The notes under the pieces were generated by a model. It was given only the letters and a program-made list of their open reading frames with translations. It searched no databases and had not been told where the DNA came from. From assembly GCF_041333735.1 (NCBI RefSeq), contig NZ_JBGKFB010000001.1, positions 606,001 to 670,000 on the forward strand: a DNA stretch of 64,000 nt. Reading direction: 5' to 3'. Of the stretch, positions 61,438 to 64,000 are shown one piece after another. Position numbers and translations under genes: made by a program. Position 1 is the first letter of the stretch; each line of letters starts with the position of its first letter. This stretch comes from Veillonella sp. (GTDB lineage Bacteria; Bacillota; Negativicutes; Veillonellales; Veillonellaceae).

Positions 61438-62727
61438 TTATCTATCGATTGTTTTACGTCCACTGTTCGTAGAGTTTGAATGATTTGTAGCTTTAGCAGT
61501 ATGTTTTGTTGTAGAAGCCTTAGTCACAGGTTTTACTTCTTTACCTTTAGCAGGTTTAGCTTGTTCTGCTTTCACAGGTTTAGCCTTTTCTTGTTTTACC
61601 TTTTTGGGTTTCTCTTGTTTCACTTTCACAGGGTTTTTAGCATTAACTGCCGCACCTGCTGGTTTAACAAAGGCATTATTAAGGTTTGTCGCCACTTGTA
61701 ATGCTACGTCAGAGTTTGGCGTAGATACGATGGATTGGCCTGCTACTGTTACAGTACCACCGCTGTAAGATGCAGAGCCTGGTGTAATTTGGTTGTTATG
61801 GTACAACCGTGCCAATTTACCAGCCATGTAATACGCCCGTTCTTCCCCTGTATAGCGGCCACTGCCTGCTGGGCTATAGATATTATCGCCATTGACGTAA
61901 ACAGCGCCATTAGACACGTTTACGTGATTTCCAGAGTATGTGTACATGCGGGAAATATTGTTATTTACACGATCAGACAACTTAGGATGGTTGTTAGGTG
62001 CCACTACTTGTGAAAGCCCTTCACGATAGTGTTCCCCTACCTTGTTGCGTAGAACCGCCATAGAACCAGCTGCACCGCCCACATTATATGGAGATTCGCT
62101 TAAAATCTTGAATCCTAGTTCATCGGCTGCTTTTTCTTGGCTCATTGTAAATACTTGGTTAGACAAGTAGTTGCCTGCTACGTTAGATAATAACGCGGCC
62201 CCTTCGCTACCACCCGCCGCAATACCTACAGCTGTAGAAAGGCCGATTTGCTTTTTAGCACCATTGATAATGTCTTTATGCTCACCATGAGCAATTTCAT
62301 GGGCCATTACATAGGCCAATTGATCATCATCAAGGGTATCCAAAGCACCTTTATTAACAGACATAACGCGACCAAGCGTTGCAAAGGCATTAAACTCTGT
62401 ATCAGGGTTGGCATAGACAACATAAGAACGTTTTACGCTAGGAGAAGCCTCTAAGGTTTTCAGGATACGTTGTACGCGTGCTTGCGCTGCACTATCGTTC
62501 AAGTAACCAGTTTTCTCCTTAGTACGTGCCAAGCTTTCTTGTTGACCTTGTTCAGAGTTATCCATTTTATTTAATGCAGTAGATACATAAGCCATAGCAA
62601 CAGCGCCACCAGCCAATGTTTGTACTGCACTAGATGCCGCATTCACAGGTGCTGTTTGCATAATAGCAGGCGCCATTGTTGCTGCCATAGCCACAGATAA
62701 CGTAGCTGCTGTAAGTTTCTTGTTCAT
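61438..62727 (-). CDS. M48-family zinc metalloprotease with Lys-rich tail
   Basis: 429 residues. Signal peptide ending PVNAAS; zinc site HEIAHGEH near 143 and third ligand Glu in EKAADELGF near 201. The C-terminal ~80 residues are Lys/Pro/Ala-rich repeats (KQEKPKKVKQEKAKPVKAEQ) and may bind cell wall or anionic polymers. Periplasmic quality control is the usual role (BepA/LoiP-like). ATG 62727 behind GAGAGG. Confidence 0.88.
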   Translation of the reverse strand: MNKKLTAATLSVAMAATMAPAIMQTAPVNAASSAVQTLAGGAVAMAYVSTALNKMDNSEQGQQESLARTKEKTGYLNDSAAQARVQRILKTLEASPSVKRSYVVYANPDTEFNAFATLGRVMSVNKGALDTLDDDQLAYVMAHEIAHGEHKDIINGAKKQIGLSTAVGIAAGGSEGAALLSNVAGNYLSNQVFTMSQEKAADELGFKILSESPYNVGGAAGSMAVLRNKVGEHYREGLSQVVAPNNHPKLSDRVNNNISRMYTYSGNHVNVSNGAVYVNGDNIYSPAGSGRYTGEERAYYMAGKLARLYHNNQITPGSASYSGGTVTVAGQSIVSTPNSDVALQVATNLNNAFVKPAGAAVNAKNPVKVKQEKPKKVKQEKAKPVKAEQAKPAKGKEVKPVTKASTTKHTAKATNHSNSTNSGRKTIDR

Positions 62728-62970
62728 TCTCTCAACCTCTCGAATTGATTAACCATATAGTAATAAAACAAATTATCACACTAGATTTACACACTATGTA
62801 TATAGTATCTCTTCATGGTAAATATAGAATGAATAATGGAACAATCATTCATTTATCAGCCATCATTAAGCTATAAACAATTGCGTGATAGTTCTAAATA
62901 ATTGATCTATCACAACTAATACACTCAATACAGCTGATTCATCTATAACAAGTGAATAAAATGTTGCAAA

Positions 62971-63342
62971 CTATTCATCAGATGGTACTGGTTTAGCTGA
63001 AAGTATAACCGCTTCTTTACCATCTTTAGAAATGGCGCCGCCATGCGTATAGCCAACTACATCAAAGCCCGCTTCTGCACACTGCTCTGCGATGCTTTCA
63101 TAATTTTCATTCTTACCACGTGTACACGTAGAAAGATGCACCGTAGTAACCCCTCTACTCTTGAAAGACTCGATTTTCTTGGCTAGATCGCCACCACTAT
63201 GGGTGAAGCCTATCAACTCAATATCCTCATCTGCATAACGCTCAAAGGAATCCGCTTTATTCATAAATGCTTTTAAGCAACCGCCACAAGAACAGCGTTG
63301 CATTGTATCTTCATTCACTAGAACTGCAATTTTCTTAGTCAT
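62971..63342 (-). CDS. CGGC domain protein
   Basis: 123 residues. CSCGGCLKAFMNKADSFERY gives the CGGC motif; STCTRGKNENY is the second Cys region. Small predicted metal-binding protein, usually cytoplasmic, role unknown. ATG 63342 behind AGGAGG. Confidence 0.8.
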   Translation of the reverse strand: MTKKIAVLVNEDTMQRCSCGGCLKAFMNKADSFERYADEDIELIGFTHSGGDLAKKIESFKSRGVTTVHLSTCTRGKNENYESIAEQCAEAGFDVVGYTHGGAISKDGKEAVILSAKPVPSDE

Positions 63343-63493
63343 AAGACCTCCTATGAAAATATAATTTGAATTTTAGTATAACATATCTATTGAAAAATTA
63401 CGTATCCCAAAACACGTTAATTAATACTTATTATAGATAGGCAAATTGAGGTTTGAATGCATATATGCTATCATGAGAGAAAGAAGGATTGGG

Positions 63494-63583
63494 ATGGAGA
63501 AACCTAAATTCATATCTTATACTAGACCAAATGGTCATAACGAATTTGAGGAGGAATATTATGCCACTAAAGACTTTAGATAA
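63494..63583 (+). pseudogene. Truncated HigB/Gp49-type toxin
   Basis: 29 codons: MEKPKFISYTRPNGHNEFEE matches the N-terminus of a HigB/Gp49-type RelE toxin, then the frame runs into the antitoxin gene and stops. The rest of the toxin (about 80 codons) is deleted. AAGGATTGGG is upstream. Confidence 0.65.
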
Positions 63584-63836
63584 GATATTTGAAAAAGATA
63601 TAAATAATCCAGCCTTAACAGAAAACTATTTAGAAGAGAAAGCCAAATTAGAAAACGCGTTAGCCGTTTTAAAAGCACGAGAGGCTGCGGGTTTAACACA
63701 GCGTGATTTAGCTGAAAAATCTGGTGTTCCACAGTCAACAATTGCCCGTATAGAAAAAGGAGCCAATACAAGTTTAACTACTATGTGCAAAATTGCATTT
63801 GCCTTAGATAAACAAGTAAAGATAAGCTTAGTATAA
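63561..63836 (+). CDS. HigA-type XRE antitoxin (orphan)
   Basis: 91 residues. HTH_3 domain at about 30-85: LKAREAAGLTQRDLAEKSGV, PQSTIARIEKGANTSL. ATG 63561 behind GAGGAGG, overlapping the toxin relic. Likely still represses its own promoter. Confidence 0.85.
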   Translation: MPLKTLDKIFEKDINNPALTENYLEEKAKLENALAVLKAREAAGLTQRDLAEKSGVPQSTIARIEKGANTSLTTMCKIAFALDKQVKISLV

Positions 63837-63841
63837 AAAAT

Positions 63842-63878
63842 AACCCCTATAAGCCGATATGATGGATTATAGGGGTTT
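63842..63878 (+). terminator. Terminator of the antitoxin gene
   Basis: AACCCCTATAA/TTATAGGGGTT with TTAAT after it. Confidence 0.8.
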
Positions 63879-63932
63879 TAATATGTTTATAAATAAATAC
63901 TTTGAAAGGAGTTGTATTTACACAAATTTAGA

Positions 63933-63986
63933 GTTACCCAACTGATTTACGGTTCGGTAACATTGGCACGTCGTGCCGCGTTACCG
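63933..63986. other. Structured sequence at window end
   Basis: CGGTAAC (63955-63961) pairs with GTTACCG (63980-63986), with an inner GGCACG/CGTGCC. An upstream GTTACC (63933-63938) can compete for the same arm. No gene is visible before the window ends; it may be the leader of the next gene. The sequence AAAGGAGTTGTATTTA at about 63905 recalls the leader of the toxin-like gene at 45141. Confidence 0.4.
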
Positions 63987-64000
63987 TGTAGATTTAGTTT

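Overview
The window is most likely from a Veillonella-type diderm Firmicute (Negativicutes). The evidence is an AT-rich genome (about 39% GC by eye), an OmpM-like porin with an N-terminal SLH domain, a trimeric autotransporter adhesin with a C-terminal SLH domain, a FixC/FixX/EtfB/EtfA electron-transfer operon, and Firmicute features such as a T-box leader and an ECF transporter. Species assignment is inference; no rRNA or tRNA gene was found.

Layout. 1-804: 5' part of a CstA-like carbon-starvation/peptide transporter (minus). 1051-1876: a collapsed histidine operon with relics of hisZ, hisH and hisF; an intact HisK-type phosphatase gene survives at 3240-4103. 4256-8090: a GNAT gene and an ECF-type ABC transporter. 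8268-9203: an Abi_2/AbiF-like HEPN protein followed by a structured 3' RNA. 9445-10762: an amphipathic-repeat protein and an antitoxin-like small gene. 11741-16463 (plus): a complete ribose operon rbsK-D-A-C-B. 16520-21980 (minus): a MmgE/PrpD gene coupled to a polar amino acid ABC transporter. 22014-27292: glutathionyl-hydroquinone-reductase-like enzyme, OmpM porin, pyroglutamyl peptidase and the DUF979/DUF969 membrane pair. 27446-30059: two paralogous GNAT genes with an IS3-family element inserted between the arms of a terminator. 30400-32403: trimeric autotransporter. 33086-35719: flavodiiron protein, NiaX-like S component, SMR efflux protein.

35773-40735: leuA-C-D-B operon behind a T-box. 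40902-41417: HdeD-like gene whose promoter is split by a 20-bp tandem duplication. 41418-46560 is an accessory island with small hydrophobic type I toxin-like genes, an IS1249-like transposase with two nonsense codons, an IS200/IS605 element, a duplicated terminator module and orphan genes. 46574-50945: small exported paralogues and unknown proteins. 51136-56043: an SDR enzyme and the fixC-fixX-etfB-etfA operon, followed by an array of inverted copies of the etfA 3' end. 56434-64000: ArsR-type regulator, a Phd/ParE toxin-antitoxin pair, a PLP aminotransferase, two membrane-anchored binding proteins, an M48 protease, a CGGC-domain protein and an orphan XRE antitoxin with a decapitated toxin gene.

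The recurring theme is genome erosion and small-scale rearrangement: collapsed operons, 3'-end gene relics (leuB, etfA), broken toxin-antitoxin modules and insertion sequences, set beside intact metabolic operons. The most useful leads are the split hdeD promoter, the type I toxin-like family, the AbiF-linked 3' RNA and the SLH-tailed adhesin.
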